Shown here one piece after another: positions 8,350 through 15,919 of a stretch of DNA of 37,046 bases. Origin of the DNA: Hungatella sp. UBA3402 (GTDB lineage: Bacteria; Bacillota; Clostridia; Lachnospirales; Lachnospiraceae); NCBI GenBank assembly GCA_002358555.1, contig DEPC01000033.1:677-37722 (forward strand), read 5' to 3'. Positions within the stretch are counted from its first letter, which is position 1. Each line of letters starts with the position of its first letter. Both the position numbers and the translations under genes were made by a program. A model generated the notes under the pieces. That model was not told the origin of the DNA. It saw nothing but the letters and a program-made list of their open reading frames with translations, and searched no databases.

Positions 8350-9511
8350 ACTTGCATTAAAAAGCATATGGAGCAATAAAATGCGCTCATTTCTTACTAT
8401 GCTGGGAATTATTATCGGTGTGGCTTCGGTAATTATTCTGGTAAGCTTGGTCAATGCGTATATGTCGTATATGACAGAAAGCTTTGCCAGCCTGGGAACA
8501 AACCAAGTCAATGTCAATGTAACCAATATTTCCTCCCGTTCGGTATCTGTTGACGAGATGTATGAGTTCTATGAGGAAGAAGATGAGCTGTTTGAAAATA
8601 TGTCTCCTATCGTAACTGTCAGCACAGCAGTAAAGCATGGCAGCGACTCCATGTCCTCAACCAATGTCACTGGAGTTAGTGAGGAGTATCTGGGGATTAA
8701 GGATTATGATTTGGCTCAGGGAAGAAACATTCAGTATTCCGATATTGTATCTAGACAAAAGGTCTGTGTAGCTGGATATTATGTTGCTACTGAGCTTTAT
8801 GGCAGCCCAGAGAAAGCCATTGACGAGACATTGAAAATTGGTGGTTATGCTTACCGGATTGTGGGGGTAGCGCAGCGACAGGATGAGGACGAATTAAAAG
8901 ATGGAGGAACTGATGATTTTGTCTGGCTTCCCTATAGTTGTGCAGTAAAAATGTCAAGGAATGCCAATATCAGCAGCTATATTTTTACAATCCGCCAATT
9001 AGATACAGCCTCACAGGCTACTAAAAAAATCAGTGAATTTCTTCAAGAAATTTTTAAGAATGAAGATTTATATCAAGTAACTGCAATGAGCGAGATGCTG
9101 GATTCTCTAAATTCCATGATTACCATGGTTTCAGCAGGGCTTGGAGGAATCGCAGGAATTTCTCTTTTGGTAGCTGGGGTAGGTGTCATGAATATCATGT
9201 TGGTATCTGTGACAGAACGAACCAAAGAGATTGGAATTCGGAAAGCTTTGGGGGCCAGAAAGGGTGTGATTTTACAACAGTTTGTCATCGAAGCAGCAGT
9301 TCAAAGTTCCATTGGCGGAATCATTGGAATTCTTCTGGGAAGTGGGACTACCGCTGCAGTAGGAGCTATCGCTGGATTAAATGCCACACCAACCCCCTCA
9401 GCAGTTATTATCTCCTTTTCGGTATCTGTTGCCATTGGCCTCTTTTTTGGATATACCCCTGCAAGGAGAGCAGCCAGGCTAAACCCTATTGATGCCTTAA
9501 GAACTGAATAG
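8333..9511 (+). CDS. ABC transporter permease, MacB/FtsX family
   Basis: 392 residues with the MacB layout: one membrane helix near residues 18-42 (RSFLTMLGIIIGVASVIIL), a large extracellular MacB_PCD domain (about 45-255), and three further helices in the FtsX domain (about 262-290, 318-340, 352-375). MNIMLVSVTERTKEIGIRKALGARKG is the conserved FtsX cytoplasmic coupling stretch that contacts the ATPase. It overlaps the ATPase gene by 17 nt and forms a complete tripartite exporter with the adaptor. Likely substrates for this group are peptides, antibiotics or surface lipids; nothing here decides between them. Confidence 0.92.
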   Translation: MLQSFKLALKSIWSNKMRSFLTMLGIIIGVASVIILVSLVNAYMSYMTESFASLGTNQVNVNVTNISSRSVSVDEMYEFYEEEDELFENMSPIVTVSTAVKHGSDSMSSTNVTGVSEEYLGIKDYDLAQGRNIQYSDIVSRQKVCVAGYYVATELYGSPEKAIDETLKIGGYAYRIVGVAQRQDEDELKDGGTDDFVWLPYSCAVKMSRNANISSYIFTIRQLDTASQATKKISEFLQEIFKNEDLYQVTAMSEMLDSLNSMITMVSAGLGGIAGISLLVAGVGVMNIMLVSVTERTKEIGIRKALGARKGVILQQFVIEAAVQSSIGGIIGILLGSGTTAAVGAIAGLNATPTPSAVIISFSVSVAIGLFFGYTPARRAARLNPIDALRTE

Positions 9512-9529
9512 AAAGGACTAGATGATTTG

Positions 9530-11077
9530 ATGGAAAACAAACCACGTTTGTATGAAGAATTAAAAAGATATGTCAGTACAGATTACTATCCCTTTCATAT
9601 GCCAGGCCATAAACGGAGGTTGGATAGAGGAATCACTGCTGACTTTCCAAATCCTTATGGAATTGATATTACAGAGATAGAAGGGTTTGATAATCTGCAT
9701 CATGCAGAGGGTATAATTCGAGAATCCATGGACTGGGCAGCAAAGCTTTATGGAGCAGATAGAACTTATTATCTGGTAAATGGAAGTAGTGGAGGAATTT
9801 TAAGTGCTGTAAGTGGAGTTTCACAAACTGCCAGTATTTTGATGAGTAGGAATTGTCATAAATCTGTCTATCATGGAGTTTTTCTAAACCGCTTGAAATC
9901 CAGATATATTTATCCACAATTGATTCACAGATATGGAATACAGGGCGGATTAGAGCCTGAAGAGATAAGAAATCTGTTAAAAGCCTATAATGATATTTCT
10001 GCAGTATTGGTAGTTTCCCCCACCTATGATGGAATTGTATCAGATATCAGGACGATTGCAGAGATATGTCACAGCTATCAAATACCTTTGATTGTAGATG
10101 AAGCTCATGGTGCCCATTTTCGGTATAGTGAGATATTTCCAGTATCAGCTTTGGAGCTGGGAGCAGATGTGGTGATACAAAGTGTTCACAAAACATTGCC
10201 CTGCTTTACCCAGTCAGCCATCCTTCACATCAAAGAGGGATATATAAATAGGGAAAAGATTGAGGATTATCTGCAGATTTATCAGAGCAGCAGCCCTTCT
10301 TATTTGCTGATGGCAGGAATTGAGCAGGGAATCCACTGGATGGAGACCAAAGGGCAGGAGAGAATGAAGGAATTTTCCCATCAGCTTTTAACAATACGAA
10401 GCGAGCTTGAGGGAATGAGACATCTAAGGATTCTTGGAAAAGAGATTGTAGGAACTCAAGGAATCTATGATATGGATATTTCTAAAATACTTGTCTCCAC
10501 AAAGGGAACAGAAATCAATGGGACAGAGCTTTTTGACCGACTTCGCCAGGATTATCATTTGGAATTGGAAATGTGCACAGAAGATTATGTTACAGCTATT
10601 ACTACAGTGATGGATACCAAAGCAGGACTTCATAGGCTTAAAGAGGCATTCTTGGATATTGATAAAAGCCTAGAAAGGCGTTTCCTATACAAAAAAGATA
10701 AAAATTTTAAAGAGAAGAAAGACAGCAAAGATAAAAACAATGACAACAGAAAAGAACCAAAAAGAGAGACAGACAAGGTAATACCACAGCAATGGAAATG
10801 GAAGACAGAGCAAATAACTACTATCTATGAGGCATGGAGTGGAGAAAAAAAGAAGGTTTTGCTGGAGGAGAGTGCTGGGGAGGTAATCGCAGAGTTTATC
10901 TATCTCTATCCGCCAGGAATTCCAATTCTTGCACCAGGAGAAAAAATTACACAAGAAGCAGTAGATTTGATTTTGCATTATCAAAAGATAGGTCTGCCTG
11001 TGCAGGGAATGAGGGATACTATGGGCAGATATGTAGAAGTAACAGCTTCATCTCATTCTGAACCAGCACTGGGATAA
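9530..11077 (+). CDS. PLP-dependent Orn/Lys/Arg decarboxylase family protein
   Basis: 515 residues of the fold-type I decarboxylase family (Pfam Orn/Lys/Arg decarboxylase, as in SpeA/YaaO of Bacillus). The start FHMPGHKR is the family signature, DEAHGAHF (190-197) binds PLP, and SVHKTL carries the Schiff-base lysine (K221). The C-terminal domain (LYPPGIPILAPGE) is present. Family members in Firmicutes are about 480 residues; the excess is a Lys/Asp/Asn-rich insert at about 385-425. It decarboxylates a basic amino acid to a polyamine precursor; lysine versus arginine cannot be told from sequence. Start: ATG at 9530 with AAAGGA upstream; a TTG one codon earlier is possible. It follows the permease by only 18 nt. 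Confidence 0.88.
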   Translation: MENKPRLYEELKRYVSTDYYPFHMPGHKRRLDRGITADFPNPYGIDITEIEGFDNLHHAEGIIRESMDWAAKLYGADRTYYLVNGSSGGILSAVSGVSQTASILMSRNCHKSVYHGVFLNRLKSRYIYPQLIHRYGIQGGLEPEEIRNLLKAYNDISAVLVVSPTYDGIVSDIRTIAEICHSYQIPLIVDEAHGAHFRYSEIFPVSALELGADVVIQSVHKTLPCFTQSAILHIKEGYINREKIEDYLQIYQSSSPSYLLMAGIEQGIHWMETKGQERMKEFSHQLLTIRSELEGMRHLRILGKEIVGTQGIYDMDISKILVSTKGTEINGTELFDRLRQDYHLELEMCTEDYVTAITTVMDTKAGLHRLKEAFLDIDKSLERRFLYKKDKNFKEKKDSKDKNNDNRKEPKRETDKVIPQQWKWKTEQITTIYEAWSGEKKKVLLEESAGEVIAEFIYLYPPGIPILAPGEKITQEAVDLILHYQKIGLPVQGMRDTMGRYVEVTASSHSEPALG

Positions 11078-11087
11078 TATTTACGAT

Positions 11088-11168
11088 GAAAGTTCTGCCC
11101 GAAAGCCTCGATGATGGCTCGCTGACGGTGATTGCGGGAGCAACGAAGGCGTGGAGCAATGGACTTTC
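11088..11168 (+). other. GC-rich structured intergenic element (copy 1)
   Basis: An 81-nt segment much richer in G and C than its surroundings, bounded by GAAAGT (11088-11093) and its complement ACTTTC (11163-11168). Inside are small stems such as TTGC-GGGA-GCAA and AGCC/GGCT. A similarly built element with AGGAAGT/ACTTCCT ends lies at 32962-33015. A 65-codon open frame across it has no ribosome binding site and I do not treat it as a gene. Orientation is arbitrary. Confidence 0.4.
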
Positions 11169-11279
11169 ACTTCCATTTCTTCCATATATCAGTTTGATAG
11201 GTCAAGAGAAGAGATTCTTATATGGATTAGAATACCATTTTGGGATGATAAAGATTTCCTCTCTTGGCAAACTGGGGGT

Positions 11280-11723
11280 TTAAATTCTTTTCATATACAA
11301 TAATGGATATGGATTTCCCTGTTCATCAATATCTGTTCTTTTATAGACCTGAAATCCCATATGTTCGTAAAACCCTTTTGCAAGAGGATTTTGTTCATTT
11401 ACAGCAAGTTCATTTGCTGAATAAGTTTCAAATCCATAGTTTAATAACTGTTTTCCAATTCCATTGCCTCTTTCTTTGTCTGAAACAAACAACATTTCAA
11501 TCATTTGGGCTGAAATTCCCATAAATCCAATGGGATAGTTTTTTTCATCTTCTACAATTACTAAATGTGGTATTTCTTTCAATGCTTGAGGAATATATTG
11601 TTTGATATTGTTAATTTCCTTATCTGATAAAAATAAATGGGTTGCTTTCACAGAACTCTCCCATACTTCTAATAATTGTTGGATTAACATAGATGTTCTT
11701 TCTGCAACTTCAATAATTTTCAT
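11280..11723 (-). CDS. GNAT family N-acetyltransferase
   Basis: 147 residues with the GNAT core: a first helix-strand unit (SSVKATHLFLSDKEINNIKQ), MIEMLFVSDKERGNGIGKQLL, where RGNGIG is the acetyl-CoA pyrophosphate loop (motif A), and NPLAKGFYEHMGFQVYKRT (motif B, with the conserved Tyr and Gly-Phe). The HLFLS segment near the start is typical of the YjaB/PhnO-like putative acetyltransferase group, whose substrates are mostly unknown small molecules or polyamines. The start is clear: AGGAGG lies 6 nt before the ATG. It is convergent with the decarboxylase and divergent from tmk, with its own promoter presumably in the 11724-11860 spacer. The substrate is not predictable. Confidence 0.88.
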   Translation of the reverse strand: MKIIEVAERTSMLIQQLLEVWESSVKATHLFLSDKEINNIKQYIPQALKEIPHLVIVEDEKNYPIGFMGISAQMIEMLFVSDKERGNGIGKQLLNYGFETYSANELAVNEQNPLAKGFYEHMGFQVYKRTDIDEQGNPYPLLYMKRI

Positions 11724-11832
11724 TTTGTCCTCCTTCTAAATTGTGATTTGATGACTTATTTTCCTATAAGGCATTACAAGCTTTGATAGGAGAAACAGAA
11801 TCATATTATAGTATAACACAAAATATAGAACA

Positions 11833-11861
11833 TTGTGATGCCATTGTCTATATGCTATAAT
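11833..11861 (+). promoter_or_regulatory. Promoter of tmk
   Basis: TTGTGA at 11833-11838, 17 bp, then TATAAT at 11856-11861 preceded by TGC (extended -10). The start point would fall near 11867, exactly where the long leader stem begins, about 148 nt ahead of the tmk ATG. Confidence 0.65.
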
Positions 11862-11865
11862 TTAA

Positions 11866-11979
11866 TTTGTTATGTTAGGCTGTGTTTGCTTCCATTTAAG
11901 CTGTGGTTTTGGAATTAGCAATTCTAAGTCCCCTGGAAGCTGCCAGCTATCAGAGATATCCCTTAAAGAACATAACAAA
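11866..11979 (+). ncRNA. Structured leader RNA upstream of tmk (riboswitch-like, unassigned)
   Basis: An 11-bp perfect closing helix, TTTGTTATGTT at 11866-11876 with AACATAACAAA at 11969-11979, encloses nested helices: GGCTG/CAGCT (11878-11882 with 11944-11948), GCTTCCA/TGGAAGC (11888-11894 with 11934-11940) and GAATT/AATTC (11912-11916 with 11920-11924). The layout, directly after a good promoter and 35 nt before the coding region, is that of a cis-regulatory RNA. It is not a T-box, and I do not match it to a riboswitch class I know. Its inner 27 nt (11907-11933) match 18510-18536 at 22 positions. Structure is by eye; no covariation was tested. Confidence 0.5.
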
Positions 11980-12014
11980 CTCAATTACGAAAACGAAAAG
12001 GAATAGAAGTTAAT

Positions 12015-12689
12015 ATGGGAAAATTGATTGTGATTGAAGGAAGTGACGGAAGCGGCAAAGCCACACAGACAAAGCTTTTATATGAATATCTGTCAGAGCA
12101 GAAAAAAAATGTGAAGATGGTTTCTTATCCTAATTACGAAAGTCCATCTTCTGCCTTGGTGAAAATGTATCTAGAAAGTGAGTTTGGAGATGACCCCTAT
12201 GGAATCAATGCCTATGTAGCCTCTTCCTTTTTTGCAGTGGACAGATTTGCCTCTTATTTAAAGGAATGGAAGTCATTCTATCAATCCTCTCAGGATGCAA
12301 TCGTAATCTGTGACCGATATGTCACAAGCAATATGTTGCATCAGACATCTAAATTGGAAACAAAAGAAGAGAAAGAGGCATTTCTGGATTGGGAGTATGA
12401 TTTTGAATATCAAAAAGGGGGGCTTCCGATTCCAGATATGGTATTTTTCCTAGATGTACCTCCAGAAGTGACATTTTGTCTTATGAAAGACAGAGAGAAT
12501 AAAATAACACATAAGGCAAAAAAGGATATTCATGAAGCTAACAAAGAGTTTTTGATTAGGTCTTATGAAAATAGTATTTTTGTGGGAGAGAGATATGGAT
12601 GGAAGAAGATTATATGCTGTGATGAAAATGGAAATTTGCAATCAGTTGAGAAGATTCACAGAAAAATTAGGGAAATATTAGAAGGATAG
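12015..12689 (+). CDS. tmk: Thymidylate kinase (dTMP kinase)
   Basis: 224 residues, normal for the family. The N-terminal P-loop IEGSDGSGKATQ (residues 7-18) phosphorylates dTMP to dTDP with ATP; the usual Ser of GKST is Ala here, a variant seen in clostridial TMKs. The DR[YF] motif is present as ICDRYVTSNMLHQ, and FLDVPPEVTFCLMKDRE matches the LID-region segment. It is cytosolic, in pyrimidine deoxynucleotide salvage and synthesis. In many clostridia a tmk-like kinase lies close to the Orn/Lys/Arg decarboxylase, as here, although a leftward GNAT gene separates them. It has its own promoter (11833-11861) and a long structured leader, suggesting control by RNA structure. Confidence 0.85.
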   Translation: MGKLIVIEGSDGSGKATQTKLLYEYLSEQKKNVKMVSYPNYESPSSALVKMYLESEFGDDPYGINAYVASSFFAVDRFASYLKEWKSFYQSSQDAIVICDRYVTSNMLHQTSKLETKEEKEAFLDWEYDFEYQKGGLPIPDMVFFLDVPPEVTFCLMKDRENKITHKAKKDIHEANKEFLIRSYENSIFVGERYGWKKIICCDENGNLQSVEKIHRKIREILEG

Positions 12690-13019
12690 ATAATGTTATA
12701 TCTGTGGAATTATGTACCAGTATGAACTGCCCCATATAGTTTCTGATAAGTGGTTTCATCATCAATAACAATTATAGTCAAATTTACTGTGAAATGGATT
12801 GATATGGATATTTTGTGGAAATAAAAAGAAAATAATTTCTACAAATAAGAAGAAACGATAAAAAATAACAGTAAGTTATGCACAAAATTAGATAATCGAC
12901 AAAAAATGTCGATAAATGCTTGACTAGCTGAATAATGTAAGGTAAAGTAAACTTTGATAAGTGGTTTTTAAAACTACATTTTCTGGAAGCTATTTTTTAA
13001 TATAAATGGGGGGAATATT
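12690..13019. other. Gene-free spacer upstream of the DegV gene
   Basis: About 330 nt of AT-rich DNA. It holds a direct repeat TGATAAGTGGTTT (near 12747 and again near 12956), a 7-bp dyad at 12895-12913 and the promoter described separately. I see no terminator for tmk and no small gene with a ribosome binding site. Confidence 0.5.
12895..12948 (+). promoter_or_regulatory. degV promoter with adjacent operator-like dyad
   Basis: TTGACT at 12920-12925, a 17-bp spacer and TAAAGT at 12943-12948 make a good sigma-A promoter about 70 nt before the DegV ATG. Just upstream of the -35, ATCGACA at 12895-12901 is exactly complementary to TGTCGAT at 12907-12913 with an A5 centre, a likely activator or repressor site. 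Confidence 0.55.
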
Positions 13020-13922
13020 ATGGTACAGATTATTACAGATTCATCATGTCTTTATACACCAGAAGAAGCGAAAAAGGCAGGTTTTTTTGCAATTCCATTA
13101 TGTATCAGTATTGGCGACAGCCATGAAAGAGATTTACTGCTTGATATGGAAGATTATTATAAAAAGATTAGTCAGGGTTTGATCCCAACTACCTCTCAAC
13201 CGCCAATTGGCGATGTGATAGAGGCTTTTGAATCGTATAAGGAAGACGATATCATCAATATCTCTATGGCAGACGGTTTGTCTGGAACCTATCAAACCGC
13301 CTGTAGTGCCAGAGAGATGATGGACCATAAAGACCATATTATTGTATTTAACAGTCGAACCTTGTGTGGACCTCATCAATATATGGTGCAAAAGGCACAG
13401 GAGATGAAAGAATCTGGATGCTCTGCCCAAGAGATTTTTGCATGGCTGGAACAAGCAGCAGCACAGACGGAATCATTTCTTATTCCCCAGGATTTCTCTT
13501 TTTTAAAGAGAGGAGGACGTTTAACTCCCTTAGCAGCTGCTACTGGTTCTGTGTTAAAATTGAAGCCCATCATGAAATTAACAGAAGATGGGAAAAGATT
13601 GGACAAATTTGGAGTAAAACGCACCATGATTTCTGCTGCTGAAAGTATTGCCAAGTATTTAAAAGAAAAGAATCTTGGAAAAGGCCATCTCCTTTATATA
13701 TCCCATGCCAATGTTCTAGAGGATGCCCAGAAGATAAAAAATCTATTTGAACAAGTATTCCCTAATTTGGAAGTACGGCTTTTGCAACTGAGTGCTGCAT
13801 TTGTGGCTCAAGGCGGACCAAGATGCGTTGCGATTCAATATATGAAACGGTCCAGCTGTTATTTTGGCTTTCGGACTCCACGGCAATTTTTTTCCACCAA
13901 TTTTCGTTCTACCATAATTTGA
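13020..13922 (+). CDS. DegV family (FakB-like) fatty-acid-binding protein
   Basis: 300 residues of the DegV fold. Seen motifs: IITDSSCLYTPEEAKK at the start, PTTSQPP (the TSQP loop that holds the fatty-acid carboxylate), SMADGLSGTYQTA, and FLKRGGRLTP. Proteins of this family (FakB) present exogenous fatty acids to FakA kinase for phosphorylation; that partner is not in the window, but the gene fits a window rich in lipid synthesis. ATG at 13020 with a GGGGGG-type ribosome binding site. Odd feature: family members normally end just after GGPxCVAIQYIK; here the frame continues for 22 more residues that are read antisense through the 3' end of the convergent DUF951 gene (64-nt overlap). Confidence 0.88.
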   Translation: MVQIITDSSCLYTPEEAKKAGFFAIPLCISIGDSHERDLLLDMEDYYKKISQGLIPTTSQPPIGDVIEAFESYKEDDIINISMADGLSGTYQTACSAREMMDHKDHIIVFNSRTLCGPHQYMVQKAQEMKESGCSAQEIFAWLEQAAAQTESFLIPQDFSFLKRGGRLTPLAAATGSVLKLKPIMKLTEDGKRLDKFGVKRTMISAAESIAKYLKEKNLGKGHLLYISHANVLEDAQKIKNLFEQVFPNLEVRLLQLSAAFVAQGGPRCVAIQYMKRSSCYFGFRTPRQFFSTNFRSTII

Positions 13923-14041
13923 TGGTTGCAGCCAAGACATTTTAGCCGAAAATCTGCTCCCACCCGCAAAATCTCCCATTCCTGGCTTCCACAGGGATGG
14001 GGTTTTTTTAATTTAACAATCTCTCCTACTTCAAAAACCAT
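13859..14041 (-). CDS. DUF951 family protein
   Basis: 60 residues, matching the short Firmicutes DUF951 family: VGEIVKLKKPHPCGSQEWEI then GADFRLKCLGCNHQIM. Conserved Cys at 17, 35 and 38 (PHPCG and CxxC) suggest metal or nucleic-acid binding, but the function is unknown. It is the last gene of the leftward operon, 4 nt beyond the Sir2 stop (14046). Its 3' end overlaps the end of the DegV gene on the other strand by 64 nt. DUF951 genes are usually found near ychF/mechanosensitive-channel or chromosome-partition genes in Firmicutes, so this position is atypical as far as I recall. Confidence 0.85.
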   Translation of the reverse strand: MVFEVGEIVKLKKPHPCGSQEWEILRVGADFRLKCLGCNHQIMVERKLVEKNCRGVRKPK

Positions 14042-14045
14042 ATAA

Positions 14046-14762
14046 TCACCTTATTTTCATGAAAACTTGACCAATGGGTTCATGGATTACTAAATCTGCA
14101 TGAGTATCCCTAGCAGTGGCAGATTTGTTGATGAGAACCAGTTTATTTCCAGTATAATAATCAATCAGTCCAGCAGCAGGATACACAGCCAATGATGTAC
14201 CTCCAATAATAAGAACATCTGCATTGCGGATGTAAGCGATAGCTTTTTGGATAGTTTTTTGGTCTAGCCCCTCTTCATATAGAACAACATCTGGTTTGAT
14301 GATACCACCACAACTGCATTTGGGAACCTCTGATGATTCGACCACAGCTTTTAATCCATAGAATTTTCCACATCTTTGACAGTAATTTCGATGGATAGAG
14401 CCATGAAGTTCTAAAACCTCCTTGCTGCCTGCCATCTGGTGAAGACCATCAATATTCTGAGTGATAACTGCTTTTAGTTTTCCTTCTTCTTCTAGCTTCG
14501 CAAGTGCCATATGTGCAGCATTTGGTTTTGCGTCTTCCATAATCATCTTATTTTTATAAAACCGAAAGAACTCTTTTGGGTTTTGGTTATAAAAGCTATG
14601 ACTGATAATAGTTTCTGGTGGATAATCATATTGCTGGTGATATAATCCATCTTGGCTTCGGAAGTCTGGTATCCCACTTTCTGTAGATACCCCAGCGCCA
14701 CCAAAAAATACAATATTATCGCTCTCATCAATCCATTGTTTTAGGGTTTGCTTTTCATCCAT
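14046..14762 (-). CDS. cobB: Sir2-family NAD-dependent protein deacylase
   Basis: 238 residues, complete. GAGVSTESGIPDFRS (22-36) binds NAD, TQNIDGLH (101-108) contains the catalytic-site Asn-Ile-Asp, and H120 in LELHGS is the catalytic His. A zinc ribbon is formed by C128, C131, C149 and C151, and GTSLAVYPA completes the Rossmann fold. It removes acetyl (or other acyl) groups from lysines, producing nicotinamide and O-acyl-ADP-ribose, in the cytosol. Its strong ribosome binding site is GGAGAGGA. It lies directly after a GNAT gene (61 nt), a pairing reminiscent of acetyltransferase/deacetylase control modules; that link is inference. No Tyr-Arg desuccinylase check was possible by eye. Confidence 0.93.
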   Translation of the reverse strand: MDEKQTLKQWIDESDNIVFFGGAGVSTESGIPDFRSQDGLYHQQYDYPPETIISHSFYNQNPKEFFRFYKNKMIMEDAKPNAAHMALAKLEEEGKLKAVITQNIDGLHQMAGSKEVLELHGSIHRNYCQRCGKFYGLKAVVESSEVPKCSCGGIIKPDVVLYEEGLDQKTIQKAIAYIRNADVLIIGGTSLAVYPAAGLIDYYTGNKLVLINKSATARDTHADLVIHEPIGQVFMKIR

Positions 14763-14822
14763 AAGTATCCTCTCCTTTTTCTATTGAGCACTCTCGAAAA
14801 ATCTTTGGTATCATAACTGTAC

Positions 14823-15905
14823 TTATACAATTTCATCAAGAAAAATATTTTTCCAGACAGCAATGGATTGAAGCCAGTTATCAACCTCTCCTGGGGGCGT
14901 TATCACAGAACATTCTGGCAAATCTTGATATCCAAAAATCCATTGAGTCAATACAGAGATATCGAGATTTATTCGATAGTTTGCTGATAACGAGGGTTTG
15001 ATTTCGTCCTGACGAGAAAGTTTGGAAGCTTGTTTATCTAATTTCCACAAAAAGGTTCCCTGGTTTTGAGGGCAAAAGGTATCCTTCACATCAAGAATCA
15101 CTTCCATTTCATCTATAGGACAAGAGGAGTGAAGGTGGAGTAATTCCAGACAGTGCTCTAAGTGAACAATTCTGACCATGATAGCAGGAGAGGCATCTTT
15201 TTCTGCCTCACGATATTGTTCTTCACACAAAAGCATCCTTTGTTCTGCTTTATCCACGCCCCACCAGCTCTGAATTCCAACCAGATTTTCAGCATTATCA
15301 TATAGAAACTCTAACCAGCCATCTTCACTTTCCAGTTCCAACATTAACCGTTTTATATATGCTTCGTCCCGAAATGCAAAGATTTCATAGTGTTTCATAA
15401 GCCATTGATTCAACCATTCAGAAATTGTTTTAACATCACATAGGGACACTCTTTGTCTCGTAAGCTGTGCTTTTGCCTGGTCTTTCAACTGCCAATGCTC
15501 CTGGTCATAGATATAAGCAAATCCAAAAGGCTCATAGATTTTTGGGTCTGCAGGCATAAGATAACAGAATGGCATTCCTTCTTGGTACATATCCATAGTC
15601 ATTTGTGTCAATAGATGACGCATAAGACCTTGATGCCGTTTATCTACAGCAGTAGCAACCGCAACAATATAGTCGCTGTCAATCATTTGACCATGAACCC
15701 AAAGTCGATAGGGATTTCGGTGAAGCATAGATATAATCCTTGTCTGACCAAAATTTGTCTCTTGAGCAACAAGAATCCGATTATCCTTTGTTTTCTCTTT
15801 ATAATAATAATCCAAAAATTGAGGTTTATCCTCTGGGAATGATTCCTTCCACAGAGGAAGAGTTTTATCTTTTTCAAATGGTTCCAAATATCGAATCGTA
15901 ATCAT
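14823..15905 (-). CDS. GNAT N-acetyltransferase, Eis-like
   Basis: 360 residues from the ATG at 15905, chosen because AGAGGA lies 7 nt upstream; a TTG at 15923 is in frame but overlaps the preceding stop. The N-terminal GNAT domain (about 1-150) has the acetyl-CoA segment VAVATAVDKRHQGLMRHLL and a following FCYLMPADPKIYEPFGFAY block, typical of the Eis-type large acetyltransferases (about 400 residues), which add a second GNAT-like and a sterol-carrier-like domain. The rest (about 160-360) would hold these diverged domains. Eis proteins acetylate aminoglycosides or protein lysines; the substrate here is unknown. It follows the DUF2156 gene by 14 nt and precedes Sir2. Confidence 0.8.
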   Translation of the reverse strand: MITIRYLEPFEKDKTLPLWKESFPEDKPQFLDYYYKEKTKDNRILVAQETNFGQTRIISMLHRNPYRLWVHGQMIDSDYIVAVATAVDKRHQGLMRHLLTQMTMDMYQEGMPFCYLMPADPKIYEPFGFAYIYDQEHWQLKDQAKAQLTRQRVSLCDVKTISEWLNQWLMKHYEIFAFRDEAYIKRLMLELESEDGWLEFLYDNAENLVGIQSWWGVDKAEQRMLLCEEQYREAEKDASPAIMVRIVHLEHCLELLHLHSSCPIDEMEVILDVKDTFCPQNQGTFLWKLDKQASKLSRQDEIKPSLSANYRINLDISVLTQWIFGYQDLPECSVITPPGEVDNWLQSIAVWKNIFLDEIV

Positions 15906-15919
15906 GGCATAATCCTCTG

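Noticed and set aside
11086..11283. 65-codon rightward ORF after the decarboxylase
   Set aside because: No ribosome binding site; it covers a GC-rich structured element and overlaps the GNAT gene; sequence is not protein-like.
11866..11979. T-box or known riboswitch before tmk
   Set aside because: No T-box AGGGTGGNACCGCG sequence and no match I know to a named riboswitch; kept only as an unassigned structured leader.
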